Shown here: piece by piece, positions 25,766 to 34,939 of the stretch
Layout of the letters: each line of letters opens with the position of its first letter
How positions within the stretch are numbered: position 1 is the stretch's first letter
Assembly (NCBI GenBank): GCA_016866775.1
Contig: VGLJ01000011.1
Span: 1 to 64,000 of the forward strand
Reading direction: 5' to 3'
DNA length: 64,000 nt
DNA from: Candidatus Rokuibacteriota bacterium
GTDB taxonomy: Bacteria; Methylomirabilota; Methylomirabilia; Rokubacteriales; CSP1-6
The notes under the pieces: generated by a model
Told to the model about the DNA's origin: nothing
The model's input: only the letters and a program-made list of their open reading frames with translations
Database searches by the model: none
Made by a program: the position numbers and the translations under genes

Positions 25766-27018
25766 CCGGCCCCTTCCGCGTCCGGAGCTTCCGGTTCCAG
25801 TGGCCGGCCGACCTCCTGACGTCGTGGGCGACGGAGATGGAGACGCTGATCCTCGGCTGGTACGTGATGGTCGACAGCGGCTCGGTGCTGATGCTGACCG
25901 CGTTCGGGTCGCTCCAGTCGCTCGGCACGCTCGCGTCGCCGGTCTTCGGCATGCTCGGCGATCGCCTCGGCGTCCGCACGATGCTCTGCACGATGCGCGC
26001 GGCGTACGTGCTCCTCGCGGCGGCCGTGACGGCGCTCGCGGCCTGGGACTGGCTGACCCCGGTCTGGGTGCTCGCGATCGCCACGCTCACCGGCATCGTG
26101 CGGCCCAACGACCTCGTGATGCGCAACGCGCTCATCGGCGAGACGATCCCGCCGCCCCAGCAGATGGGCGCTCTCGGCTTCTCGCGCGCCAGCCAGGACT
26201 CGGCGCGCGTCGCCGGCGCGCTCGCCGGCGCCGGGCTCTCGGCCGCGCTCGGCATCGGCACCGCGTACGTCTTCGTCACGCTGTTCTACGCCGCGAGCTT
26301 CGCGCTGACCTTCGGCGTCGCGCGCTCGCGGCCCGCGCCGGATCCCACGCGGGCGGCGCGCGGCGCCGAGGCGCGGCCGTCGCCCTATCGCGACGTGAAG
26401 GACGGCCTCGTCCACGTCGCGACGACGCCGGCGCTGCTCGCGGCGATGCTGCTGGCGTTCCTCATCAACATCTCGGCCTATCCGGTGACGAGCGGGCTCC
26501 TGCCGTACGTCGCGCGCGAGGTCTACACGGTCGACAGCACCGGTCTGGGCTGGCTCGTCGCGAGCTTCGGCCTCGGCGCGCTCGCCGGCTCGATCGTGAT
26601 CGTCGCGACGGGCGGTCCGCGACGCCCGGAGCGCGCGATGATCGTCTACGCGGCGCTCTGGTACGCGCTGCTGCTCGGCTTCGGGGCCGCGCGCGACGTC
26701 CGCGTCGGGCTCGCGTTGATGCTGGTCATCGGATTCGTGCAGAGCATCGCGATGATCTCGCTGATGGCCACCATGCTCGCCGCCGCCGAGGCGCGCTTCC
26801 GCACGCGCGTGATGGGCGCGCGTCAGCTCGCCGTCTACGGCATGCCCCTCGGGCTGATGGCGGCGGGCGTGCTGATCGGCCGGATGGGCTGGGCGGCGAC
26901 GGTCGGCATGTACTGCGCGGTCGGGCTCGTCTTCACGCTGGCCATCGGGCTCCGCTGGCGCGGGAGCCTCGGGCCGGCGCGGCGCGCGCTCACGCCGTCG
27001 ACGTCTCGAACTGCCTGA
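25762..27018 (+). CDS. MFS transporter (EntS-like exporter family shape)
   Basis: A 418-residue major facilitator protein with about twelve hydrophobic helices. The loop GDRLGVRTML between helices 2 and 3 is the MFS signature. The long stretch ARSRPAPDPTRAARGAEARPSP is the central cytoplasmic loop. The start is GTG overlapping the preceding stop. It overlaps the convergent peptidase gene by 29 bases. Substrate unknown; context suggests an organic acid or the product of the two upstream enzymes. Confidence 0.85.
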   Translation: MTGPFRVRSFRFQWPADLLTSWATEMETLILGWYVMVDSGSVLMLTAFGSLQSLGTLASPVFGMLGDRLGVRTMLCTMRAAYVLLAAAVTALAAWDWLTPVWVLAIATLTGIVRPNDLVMRNALIGETIPPPQQMGALGFSRASQDSARVAGALAGAGLSAALGIGTAYVFVTLFYAASFALTFGVARSRPAPDPTRAARGAEARPSPYRDVKDGLVHVATTPALLAAMLLAFLINISAYPVTSGLLPYVAREVYTVDSTGLGWLVASFGLGALAGSIVIVATGGPRRPERAMIVYAALWYALLLGFGAARDVRVGLALMLVIGFVQSIAMISLMATMLAAAEARFRTRVMGARQLAVYGMPLGLMAAGVLIGRMGWAATVGMYCAVGLVFTLAIGLRWRGSLGPARRALTPSTSRTA

Positions 27019-28771
27019 CCATCTCCCGCACCACGTCGAGGCTCGCCCGCCAGAACGCCTGCGCGCGAATGTCGATGCCGAACCGGCTGCCCAGTTCCGC
27101 CGCGCTGGCGAGGCCCGTCGACGCGAGCAGCTCGTCATAGCCCGCGCGGAAGCCGTCCGGGACCTTGCGATAGTGCGCGTAGAGCCCGAGGCCGAACAGG
27201 AGTCCGAACGTGTACGGCCAGTTGTAGAAGGAGCGGGCGGTGGAGTAGTAGTGCGGCTTCATCGCCCACATGTACGGGTGGAGCGTTGCCGCATCGAGCC
27301 CGTCGCCGTACGTCTCGCGCTGCGCCTCGAGCATCAGCGCGTTGAGCTCGCCGACCGACAGGTCGCGCCGCGCGCGCCGCTCGAACAGGCGCGACTCGAA
27401 GAGGAAGCGCGAGTGGATGTCGACGACGATCTGGCAGGCGCCCTGGAGCTGGTGCTCGAGGATCGCCAGCTTGTCCGCCGCCGAGTCGGCCTGCAGCGCG
27501 GCGTTGGCCACGATCGTCTCGCAGAAGATGCTGGCGGTCTCGGCGAGCGCCATCGGCGTGTCGCGCTGCATCGGCGTGCGCGTCGCGAGATTCGTGTTGT
27601 GGTACGCGTGGCCCAGCTCGTGCGCGAGCGTGCTCACGCTGCTGAAGCTCGGGCCGAAGTTGAGGAAGACGCGCGATTCGTCGCCCCGCACGCCCATGCA
27701 GAAGGCGCCGTCGCGCTTGCCTTCACGCGGCTCGGCGTCGATCCAGCGCTCGCGCAGCGCGCGTCGCGGCAGCTCGGCGAGCTTGGCGGAGTACGTGGCG
27801 AACTGCTCGACGACGAACGCGCCCGCGTCCTCGAAGGACCACGCGCGCACGCCTTCGCCGCCGACGGGCGCGAACAGGTCGTACCAGGGGAGGGATCGCT
27901 TGCCGAGCCGCCGCGCCTTGGCGCGAAGGTAGCGCCGGAAGTCGGGGAACGCCTCGCGACACGCCGCGTGCATCGCGTCGAGCGTCGGGCGATCGATGTT
28001 GTTGGCGAACAGCGCCGGCTCGAGGTCGTCGGTGAAGCCGCGGCGCCGGTTGAGCGTGTGGACCTCGCCCTTGATGCCGTTGAGCGCCGCCGCGAGCGGC
28101 ACGGCCGCGCGCTCCCACCCCTTCAGCTCCGCCTCGTACGCCGCCTTGCGGACGTCGGGGCTCGGATCGTGCGCGAGCGCGCGCACCGCGCTCATCGGCA
28201 GCGGTGCGGGCTTCCCCGCGACCTCCACGACGAGCTGCGAGGAGACGTTGCCGTGCAGGCGCGCCCACGCGATGCCGCTGGACGGGCCGAGCGACGCCGC
28301 GAGATCCTCCTCGGGCTCGGTCATCTGGTGGCGCGCGGCGCGCGCCGCCTTGCGCAGCGGAAACCCGTGCGCGCGCGCGGTGGCGGAGCGCTCGACGAGG
28401 GCGTCGACGTCCAGCGCGCCGATCCACGCGACGAAGCGCGTGCCGAGCTTGCGCAGCTCGACGAGGTGCTGCGAGAGCTCGCTGTCCCGCGCCTGCGCGG
28501 TCTCGTCGCGCGAGTTCGTGGCCACGAATGCGCTGACGTACGCGCCGACGGTGCGCAGCTCTTCCCCCAGCGCGTTCTGGCGCGGCACGATCGCGTCGAA
28601 GGCGGCGACGGTCTCGGAGTCGACTCTCGCGCCGTCGCCGCCGCGGATGCCGCGCCGGTCGAACTCGGCGCGGAGCTCGGCGATGCCGTCGACGGCGCGG
28701 GCGAACGCGGCGCGGAATTCCTCGCTGTCGAGGCTCGGGTAGACGGCGGTCATGTCCCAGCGCGGCGGCAT
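26990..28771 (-). CDS. pepF: M3-family oligoendopeptidase (PepF/M3)
   Basis: A 593-residue cytosolic zinc metallopeptidase of the thimet/oligoendopeptidase F family. The zinc motif HELGHAYH lies near residue 383, and the Glu ligand downstream is in ALAETASIFCETIV. The N-terminal helical oligomerisation region (about residues 20-200) is normal, and length matches the family. It trims short peptides. A start at the internal ATG six codons on (MTAVYPSLDS) is equally possible. No operon partner; it converges with the MFS gene and faces away from iclR. Confidence 0.92.
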   Translation of the reverse strand: MPPRWDMTAVYPSLDSEEFRAAFARAVDGIAELRAEFDRRGIRGGDGARVDSETVAAFDAIVPRQNALGEELRTVGAYVSAFVATNSRDETAQARDSELSQHLVELRKLGTRFVAWIGALDVDALVERSATARAHGFPLRKAARAARHQMTEPEEDLAASLGPSSGIAWARLHGNVSSQLVVEVAGKPAPLPMSAVRALAHDPSPDVRKAAYEAELKGWERAAVPLAAALNGIKGEVHTLNRRRGFTDDLEPALFANNIDRPTLDAMHAACREAFPDFRRYLRAKARRLGKRSLPWYDLFAPVGGEGVRAWSFEDAGAFVVEQFATYSAKLAELPRRALRERWIDAEPREGKRDGAFCMGVRGDESRVFLNFGPSFSSVSTLAHELGHAYHNTNLATRTPMQRDTPMALAETASIFCETIVANAALQADSAADKLAILEHQLQGACQIVVDIHSRFLFESRLFERRARRDLSVGELNALMLEAQRETYGDGLDAATLHPYMWAMKPHYYSTARSFYNWPYTFGLLFGLGLYAHYRKVPDGFRAGYDELLASTGLASAAELGSRFGIDIRAQAFWRASLDVVREMVRQFETSTA

Positions 28772-28794
28772 GGGAGCATGGTATCCTGAGCGCC

Positions 28795-29619
28795 GTGCCG
28801 AATACAGAACGTTATTCCAGAACCAGAACGTCGGCGGCCGGGCACCGCGCCGCGAACCGCGTGGTCGACATCCTCGAGCTGCTCGCCAAGAGTCCCGAGG
28901 GCCTGGCGCTCCGCGACGTGAGTGTCCGGCTCGCGGCGCCGAAGTCGAGCCTCCTGCCGCTCCTGCGCGCGCTCACCGCGCGCGGGTACCTCGTGCAGGG
29001 CCGCGCGGGCGACTACCGGATCGGCCCGGGCGCGCTCGGGCTGGGCACGGCGGGGCCGGCGCAGCGCGAGCTGATCGAGGTCGCGCGGCCCGCGGCCGTC
29101 GAGCTCATGCGCCGCACCGGCGAGACGGTCTTCGTCGGCACGCTGTCGAGCGATCGCCGCTCGGTCGTGTACGTCGACCGCGTGGAGAGCGACCATGTGA
29201 TCCGCTACGCGGCGGGCGTGGGCGACCGGCGGCCGCTGCACGCGACGTCGAGCGGCAAGGCGATCCTCGCGTTCCTGCCGGAGGAGGAGCGCCAGGAGAT
29301 CCTCAGGACGCTGCCGCTGGCGCGGCACACGGCGCAGACCGTGACGAGCCTGGCCGCGCTCCGCGCGTCGCTCGACGACGTCCACCGCACCGGGGTGTGC
29401 ATCACCATCGACGAGCTCGTCGCCGGCGCGTCGGGCATCGCCGCGCCGGTCTTCGACCATTTCGGGCGCGTGGCCGGGACGTGCGCGATCGGCGGCCCGA
29501 CGGAGCGTGTGCGGCCGCGCCTCAAGATGCTCGCGGGGGAAGTGAGGGCCGCCGCCCGCGCGCTCTCGGGACGGCTGGGGCATCGCGCGGACGAACGCAA
29601 GGGTGGGAGGACGTCATGA
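28795..29619 (+). CDS. IclR-family transcriptional regulator
   Basis: A 274-residue regulator with an N-terminal winged helix-turn-helix (about residues 20-80, NRVVDILELLAKSPEG and LRDVSVRLAAPKSSLLPLLRAL) and a C-terminal GAF-like effector domain (GDRRPLHATSSGKAILAF, and GVCITIDELVAGASGIAAPV). The start is GTG at 28795. Its stop overlaps the first LLM gene (ATGA), so it is probably the local, possibly autoregulated, control gene for the two LLM oxidoreductases and the MFS transporter that follow, sensing their substrate or an intermediate. Confidence 0.9.
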   Translation: MPNTERYSRTRTSAAGHRAANRVVDILELLAKSPEGLALRDVSVRLAAPKSSLLPLLRALTARGYLVQGRAGDYRIGPGALGLGTAGPAQRELIEVARPAAVELMRRTGETVFVGTLSSDRRSVVYVDRVESDHVIRYAAGVGDRRPLHATSSGKAILAFLPEEERQEILRTLPLARHTAQTVTSLAALRASLDDVHRTGVCITIDELVAGASGIAAPVFDHFGRVAGTCAIGGPTERVRPRLKMLAGEVRAAARALSGRLGHRADERKGGRTS

Positions 29620-30764
29620 AGGTCGGGGTCGCGCTCAACATGCTGCAGAAGGAAGGACGCTCCGACGCCGAGGTGTTCGCGGAGCACCTGGCGCTCGGCG
29701 ACCTGGCGGAGCCGCTCGGCTTCGACTCGCTCTTCGCGCTGGAGCACCACTTCACCGGGTACGCGATGTCGCCGGCGCCGACGCAGCTCCTCAGCTATTA
29801 CGCCGGGCGCACGAAGCGGATCACGCTCGGGACCGCGGTCATCGTGCTGCCCTGGCACGATCCGATCCGCGTCGCCGAGCAGATCGCGCTGCTCGACGTG
29901 ATGTCGGGCGGCCGCTGCGTGTTCGGCTTCGGCCGCGGCGCGGCGAGCGTCGAGTACGCGGGCTTCCGGATCCCGATGGAGGAAGCGCGCGCCCGCTTCG
30001 TCGAGTCCGCGAAGATCGTGGTCACCGCGCTCACGAACGACTCGTTCGAGTGGGACGGCGAGTTCTTCACGATCCCGCGCACCTCGATCCGGCCGCGGCC
30101 GATCTCGCATCCCGAGCGGCGCTTCTACGCGTCGTCCGTGAGCCCGGAGTCCGCGGAGATCATGGCGAAGCTGGGCTTCGGCGTGCTCGTCATCATGCAG
30201 AACGAGTGGCCGAAGGCGGCGCAGGACATCCAGCGCTACCAGGCGATCTCGCTGAGCGTGGGACACGCGCCGCGTCCGCCGATCATCCTCACGAACGTCT
30301 CGGTCGCCGACAGCCGCGCCGAGGCGCACGAGCGCGCCACGCGGTATCTCGCGCGCAAGTGGGACTCGATCGACACGCACTACCACTTCTCCGACGGCCA
30401 CCTCGCGACCGTGAAGGGCTACGAGTTCTACGGCGGGATGGCGAAGACGTACTCGAAGATGAAGGACGAGAGCTTCCGCAAGAAGGCGACGGAGTTCTAC
30501 GTGAAGATCCAGGTGACCGGCACGCCGGACGACTGCATCCAGCAGGTCGCCGAGATCCGCCGCCTCACCGGTGTCGATCACCTCGTCACGGAGTTCGGCT
30601 TCGGCGGGATGCCCCACGAGGAGGCCGAGCTCAACATGCGCCTCTTCGCGGATCGCGTGGTGCCGGTGCTCCAGCGCGACCCCGCGTTCACGGGCGCGGT
30701 CACGATCGCGGGCGCGCCCGCCGCGGTCTCGGACACGACGACCGGCGTCTTCGCGCCGGCGTAA
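29616..30764 (+). CDS. LLM-class flavin-dependent monooxygenase
   Basis: A 382-residue luciferase-like TIM-barrel protein. Typical segments are SLFALEHHFTGYAM (near residue 40), ITLGTAVIVLPWHDPIRVAEQIALLD, and GRCVFGFGRGAASVEYAGF. It resembles alkanal or limonene-type monooxygenases that act with reduced FMN and O2; a reductase gene is not adjacent. It overlaps iclR by ATGA and is followed by repeat element E and a second LLM gene, which it only partly resembles. Substrate unknown. Confidence 0.86.
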   Translation: MKVGVALNMLQKEGRSDAEVFAEHLALGDLAEPLGFDSLFALEHHFTGYAMSPAPTQLLSYYAGRTKRITLGTAVIVLPWHDPIRVAEQIALLDVMSGGRCVFGFGRGAASVEYAGFRIPMEEARARFVESAKIVVTALTNDSFEWDGEFFTIPRTSIRPRPISHPERRFYASSVSPESAEIMAKLGFGVLVIMQNEWPKAAQDIQRYQAISLSVGHAPRPPIILTNVSVADSRAEAHERATRYLARKWDSIDTHYHFSDGHLATVKGYEFYGGMAKTYSKMKDESFRKKATEFYVKIQVTGTPDDCIQQVAEIRRLTGVDHLVTEFGFGGMPHEEAELNMRLFADRVVPVLQRDPAFTGAVTIAGAPAAVSDTTTGVFAPA

Positions 30765-30767
30765 TCC

Positions 30768-30807
30768 AGGGGGTTTGGGGTCCTCAGTTGTGGGGCCCCA
30801 TGTCCAA
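30768..30807 (+). repeat. Short G-rich hairpin element, copy E (class II)
   Basis: Directly after the LLM stop: AGGGGGTTTGGGGTCCT, loop CAGTTGT, GGGGCCCC, then ATGTCCAAC. The stem is 8 bp with wobble pairs. It closely matches copy F at 39111 (minus strand) and shares the G-run/TT/G-run hairpin layout of the longer class I copies. It lies in the leader of the next LLM gene. Confidence 0.75.
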
Positions 30808-30821
30808 CGAAGGAGCGCTCG

Positions 30822-31877
30822 ATGGAGTTCGGCATCCTGTTCACGTCGCATCCGAATCACGCCAGCGAGCCGTACCCGCACCAGGACGTGCACGCGCGGG
30901 TCACGGCCCAGATCGAGGCGGCGGATGCGCTCGGCTACGACACCGCGTGGGTGGCGGAGCACCACTTCTCGAATCAGTACGGCATCATGCCCGACGTCTT
31001 CACGTACCTCGGGTACCTCGCCGCGCGCACGTCGCGTATCCAGCTGGGCACCGCGGTGGTCACGCTTCCGCTCTACGACCCGATTCGCGTGGTCGAGAAC
31101 ATGGCGTTCGTCGACATCCTCTCGGGCGGCCGCGTCGTGCTCGGGCTCGGCTCGGGCTATCGGCCGTACGAGTTCGAGGGCTTCGGGCGTGACTTCGAGG
31201 CCCGGCGCGACGTGCAGGAGGAAGCGATCGAGCTGATCCTGACGCTGCTCCACGAGCGGCGGGTCACGCACAAGGGCACGCACTTCCGCTCGACCATCGA
31301 CGGCGAGTTCGAGATCTTCCCGGTGAGCCGGCAGACGCCGCATCCGCCGCTCTACATGGCCGCGGGCACCGAGCGCTCGATGGCGTACGCCGCGCGGCAC
31401 GGCTTCGGGCTGATGCTGTCGACGCTGCCGTCGTTCGACACGCTCGCGCGGCAGATCGGCTTCTATCGCCGGCACGGCCCCGAGGCGCCGGCGCATCTCG
31501 CCGCGAATCCGGCGCACGGCAAGGTCGACGTCGCGCGCTGGGTCTACGTGGCGGAAACCGACGCGGACGCGAAGCGCGACAGCGAGGACGGCATCATCCG
31601 CCACCTGACGCACTTCCTGAGCGGCGCGACGGCCGGCTATCTCGGCAACGTGTCGGAGAAGGACCGCGCGGTGAAGCTCGACTACGGCGAGCTGGCGGCG
31701 ACCACGCTCCTGCACGGCTCGCCGGAGACCGTGACGCGCCGGCTGCGCGAGCTCCGCGACAAGACCGGGCTCACGTCGCTGCTGCTCCACTATCCGCCGT
31801 ACTACGGACACGAGAAGGCGATGCGGAGCCTGCGCCTCTTCGCCGAGCGCGTGATGCCGGATTTCCGGCGGGCGTAG
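30822..31877 (+). CDS. LLM-class flavin-dependent monooxygenase
   Basis: A 351-residue luciferase-like protein with AEHHFSNQYGIMPD near residue 46, IQLGTAVVTLPLYDPIRVVENMAFVD and GRVVLGLGSGYRPYEFEGFG. It is similar in plan to the preceding LLM enzyme but clearly a different subgroup. A good ribosome binding site (AAGGAG) lies 6 bases before the ATG, just beyond the hairpin of repeat E. An MFS gene begins two bases after its stop. The group iclR-LLM-LLM-MFS probably takes up and oxidises one type of compound. Confidence 0.87.
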   Translation: MEFGILFTSHPNHASEPYPHQDVHARVTAQIEAADALGYDTAWVAEHHFSNQYGIMPDVFTYLGYLAARTSRIQLGTAVVTLPLYDPIRVVENMAFVDILSGGRVVLGLGSGYRPYEFEGFGRDFEARRDVQEEAIELILTLLHERRVTHKGTHFRSTIDGEFEIFPVSRQTPHPPLYMAAGTERSMAYAARHGFGLMLSTLPSFDTLARQIGFYRRHGPEAPAHLAANPAHGKVDVARWVYVAETDADAKRDSEDGIIRHLTHFLSGATAGYLGNVSEKDRAVKLDYGELAATTLLHGSPETVTRRLRELRDKTGLTSLLLHYPPYYGHEKAMRSLRLFAERVMPDFRRA

Positions 31878-31879
31878 TC

Positions 31880-33145
31880 ATGTCGGTGGTCATCGCCCGC
31901 GCGCCGAGTGCGGTCTTCCAGCGGGCGGGCGCCGGCGCGTGGCGCGTCGTCGTCGCGACGTTCGTCACGCTCGGGCTCGCGTACGGCTTCTGGTACGCGT
32001 ACTCGGTCTTCCTCGTCGCGTTCCTGCGCGAGTTCGGCTGGAGCCGCTCGGTCGTCGCCGGGGCGTTCTCGCTGCTCGTCGTCATGCACGGCGTGTCGGG
32101 ACCGCCGCTCGGCTGGCTCGTCGAGCGCTTCGGCGCGCGCGCGGTGATCGCCACCGGGGGTGCGCTGCTGACCGGCTCGCTGCTCCTCGGCGCGCACATC
32201 GACGCCGTCTGGCAGCTCTACGTCGTCATCGGCGTGCTCGCCGCGCTCGGCGTGAGCGCCGCCGGCTGGGTGCCGTCGGTCGTGCTCATTCGCGCGTGGT
32301 TCCCGACGCACGTCGGCACTGCGCTCGGGATCGCCTCGGCCGGGATCGGCGTCGGGATCTTCGCGCTCGTGCCCATCACACAGCTCCTGATCGACGCGGT
32401 CGGCTGGCGCTGGGCGCTGCGCGTGCTCGCCGCGATGGTCGCCGTGTGGGTGATTCCGGCGACGCTCCTGCTCGTCCGCAATGCGGGCCACGCCGGCGCG
32501 CCGGTCGCACGCCCCGCCCTCGCGGCGACGTCGTCTCGTCCGCACTGGGCGGTCCGCACGGTCCTCCGCTCGTGGCGTTTCTGGATGACGGGCGCGGTGT
32601 TCTTCGCGGGCAGCGTGGCGACGCAGATGCTGCTCGTCCACCAGGTGGCCTACCTCGTCGATCACGGCGCCTCCGCGCTCGTCGGCGCGACCCTCGTGGG
32701 CGTCGTCGGCATCGCGAGCATCGTCGGCAAGACGGGCTGGGGCACGCTCTCCGATCGCGTCGGCCGCGAGCCCACGTACACGCTCGCCTTCGCGTGCGTC
32801 GCGCTCAGCGTCCTGTTCCTCGCGCTGGCCGGCGCTCACCCCCACTCGCCGCTGCCCTACGCGTACGCGATCCTCATCGGCGTCGGCTACGCGGTGACGG
32901 CGCCGCTCACGCCCGCGATCGCGAGCGATCTCTTCGGCGGCCCGCGCTTTCCGCGCATCTTCGGCCTGCTGCACTTCATGAACTCGCTCGGCGGCGCCGC
33001 CGGCCCGTGGATCGCGGGCTGGCTCTTCGATCGGACCGGCAGCTATGCGCTCGCGCTCCCGATCGCCGCCGGCACCGCGCTGCTCGCGCCGGCCTTGCTC
33101 TGGGTCGTGGCGCCGCGCCGTCCGAATCCGGCGCCGCGCGCGTGA
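31880..33145 (+). CDS. MFS transporter, oxalate/formate antiporter or monocarboxylate type
   Basis: A 421-residue membrane protein with twelve predicted helices. Helix 1 region TLGLAYGFWYAYSVFLVAFL and FGWSRSVVAGAFSLL followed by GPPLGWLVERFGARAV match the OFA / monocarboxylate-transporter-like MFS branch, whose members move small organic acids. It follows the second LLM gene by two bases in the IclR-headed operon and is therefore likely the importer or exporter for that pathway. The C-terminus is Pro/Arg-rich. It converges with the 2OG oxygenase gene. Confidence 0.86.
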   Translation: MSVVIARAPSAVFQRAGAGAWRVVVATFVTLGLAYGFWYAYSVFLVAFLREFGWSRSVVAGAFSLLVVMHGVSGPPLGWLVERFGARAVIATGGALLTGSLLLGAHIDAVWQLYVVIGVLAALGVSAAGWVPSVVLIRAWFPTHVGTALGIASAGIGVGIFALVPITQLLIDAVGWRWALRVLAAMVAVWVIPATLLLVRNAGHAGAPVARPALAATSSRPHWAVRTVLRSWRFWMTGAVFFAGSVATQMLLVHQVAYLVDHGASALVGATLVGVVGIASIVGKTGWGTLSDRVGREPTYTLAFACVALSVLFLALAGAHPHSPLPYAYAILIGVGYAVTAPLTPAIASDLFGGPRFPRIFGLLHFMNSLGGAAGPWIAGWLFDRTGSYALALPIAAGTALLAPALLWVVAPRRPNPAPRA

Positions 33146-33164
33146 TTCGCGCGGGACGTTCCCG

Positions 33165-34166
33165 TCAGCCGGTCGGCGCGGGCGTCAGTCCGGTCTTCGC
33201 GTACTTCAGGTCGCGATAGTCGCCCGACACCACGGGCGCGTGCTTCGCCCGCCCCTGCGAGGGCAGGCATTCGATGAGCACGTCGTAGTTCGGATGATTG
33301 AAGAACGCGATCGACAGCCGCGCGGCGCCGGGCCCCCCGGCCGGCGGTGGATTGACGACGCGGTGCATGTTCGAGAGCCATCGATCGTTCGTCCAGCGCA
33401 TCAGCAGATCCCCGATGTTCACGACGAACGTCGTCGGTGTCGTCGCGACGTCGATCCACATCCCACCGCGCGTCTGCACCTGCAACCCACCGGCCACATC
33501 CTCGCCGCTCAGGATCGTGAACCCGCCGTAGTCGGTATGCGCGCTGGCGCGGAGCTGACCCGCCTGCGGGGCCGCCGGCTGCGCCGGGTAGTAGTTCAGG
33601 CGCATGGTGCCGATCGAACGGTCGACCTTGTCGTCGAAGAACGCCTCGTCGACGTCGAGCCCGACGGCCGCCAGCCGCATCAGGAACACCACGAGATCGC
33701 TCATCTCGCGGTAGTACGCCGTCGCGGCCCGCTCGAATCCCGCCGGAGCGGCCGGCCAGATGTTCGGCTCGAAGTGCCGCCGGCCGAGCGCGCTCGTGTA
33801 GTACGCCGCGTCGTCGCGCGTGTCGACGGGACCGACGTGGAAGAACTCCTTGAGGTCCGGCGGCGCCGGCGCGTCGCGCGAGGCCGACAGCGTCTCGCCG
33901 CCGACCGGGTGGTAGCCGCGATTGGTCCCCGGCACGGGATGGCGCGCCGCCAGCTTCTCGGCGGCCGGCCGCGAGAAGAACGCGTGCCCGGCCGCGCGCA
34001 GGTCGTCGACGATGCGGTCCGGCACGCCGTGGCCGGTGATCGCGAAGAAGCCGATCTCGCGGCAGGCGTCGTCGATCGCCGCCGCGACACGCGCGCGCGC
34101 CGCCCGCGCGCCGTCGCGCGCCGGTGCCAGGTCGATGACCGGAACGATGGGAGTGGGGGTCGTCAC
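33165..34166 (-). CDS. 2OG-Fe(II) oxygenase, isopenicillin N synthase-like
   Basis: A 333-residue oxygenase with the DIOX_N domain (about residues 8-110: GFFAITGHGVPD) and the catalytic 2OG-FeII domain. Iron ligands are HTD in ASAHTDYGGFTIL and a distal His in SNMHRVVNPP; the Arg-x-Ser 2OG/carboxylate motif is in RLSIAFFNHPN. Members include gibberellin, ethylene and isopenicillin enzymes; in bacteria their roles are mostly unknown. The GTG start overlaps the SDR stop (GTGA), so hydroxylation by this enzyme and oxidation by the SDR may be sequential. Confidence 0.88.
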   Translation of the reverse strand: MTTPTPIVPVIDLAPARDGARAARARVAAAIDDACREIGFFAITGHGVPDRIVDDLRAAGHAFFSRPAAEKLAARHPVPGTNRGYHPVGGETLSASRDAPAPPDLKEFFHVGPVDTRDDAAYYTSALGRRHFEPNIWPAAPAGFERAATAYYREMSDLVVFLMRLAAVGLDVDEAFFDDKVDRSIGTMRLNYYPAQPAAPQAGQLRASAHTDYGGFTILSGEDVAGGLQVQTRGGMWIDVATTPTTFVVNIGDLLMRWTNDRWLSNMHRVVNPPPAGGPGAARLSIAFFNHPNYDVLIECLPSQGRAKHAPVVSGDYRDLKYAKTGLTPAPTG

Positions 34167-34921
34167 AGCGTCGAGAACACCGAGCCGCCGTCGACGACGA
34201 GCGTCTGCCCGCTCATGAACGCGCTGTCGTCGGAGGCCAGGAAGACCACCGCGCCTTCCACGTCCTCCGGAAACGCCTCGCGCTTGAGCGAGCGCGCACG
34301 CATGATCGCGTCGACCTGAAAGTCGGTGATCGCGGGGTTCGCCTGGACGGTGTCGCTCAGGATCAGGCCCGGCGCCACCGCGTTGACGGTGATCCCGTCG
34401 GGACCGAGCTCGCGCGCGAGCGCGCGGGTCATCGCGACCACCGCGCCCTTGGACGTGACGTAGTGGAGCAGCATCGCCGTGCCCTTGGCGACGATGGCCG
34501 AGGCGACGTTGACGATGCGGCCGCCCCGCTGCGCGCGCATGACCGGCGCCACGGCGCGCGCGCAGTTCCAGACGCCCTTCACGTTCACGGCCATCACGCG
34601 GTCCCACTCCGCGTCGGGGATCTCGTCGAACCGCTGCGGCCGGAGCGTCGCGAACACCGCGGCGTTGTTCACGAGCACGTCGACGCGGCCGAAGCGGGTG
34701 ACGGCGGCGTCGACCATCGCGCGGACGGCGGCCGCGTCGCTCACGTCCGTGCGCACGGCGAGCACGTGCTCGGCGGCCTCGAGCTTTTCCGCGGCGGGGA
34801 CGGGATCGACGACGTCCGCGATCACCACGCGGGCGCCCTCGGCGAGGAAGCGCCGGGCGTACGCGACGCCGATGCCCGCCGCCGCTCCCGTGATCACCGC
34901 GACCTTGCCGTCGAGACGCAT
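34163..34921 (-). CDS. Short-chain dehydrogenase/reductase (classical SDR)
   Basis: A 252-residue classical SDR: nucleotide motif TGAAAGIGVAYA at residues about 11-22, NNAAV at about 86, catalytic Ser in NVASAIVAKG, Tyr and Lys in HYVTSKGAVVAM, and the C-terminal MSGQTLVVDGGS. The acidic residue after beta2 (IADVVDP) suggests NAD preference. The ATG at 34921 lies 18 bases from the divergent Rieske gene start at 34940. It shares an operon with the 2OG oxygenase. It closely resembles the SDR at 42510, with the same HYVTSK and PEDV.GA motifs. Confidence 0.9.
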   Translation of the reverse strand: MRLDGKVAVITGAAAGIGVAYARRFLAEGARVVIADVVDPVPAAEKLEAAEHVLAVRTDVSDAAAVRAMVDAAVTRFGRVDVLVNNAAVFATLRPQRFDEIPDAEWDRVMAVNVKGVWNCARAVAPVMRAQRGGRIVNVASAIVAKGTAMLLHYVTSKGAVVAMTRALARELGPDGITVNAVAPGLILSDTVQANPAITDFQVDAIMRARSLKREAFPEDVEGAVVFLASDDSAFMSGQTLVVDGGSVFSTL

Positions 34922-34939
34922 GCGCCGCTCGAGGATACA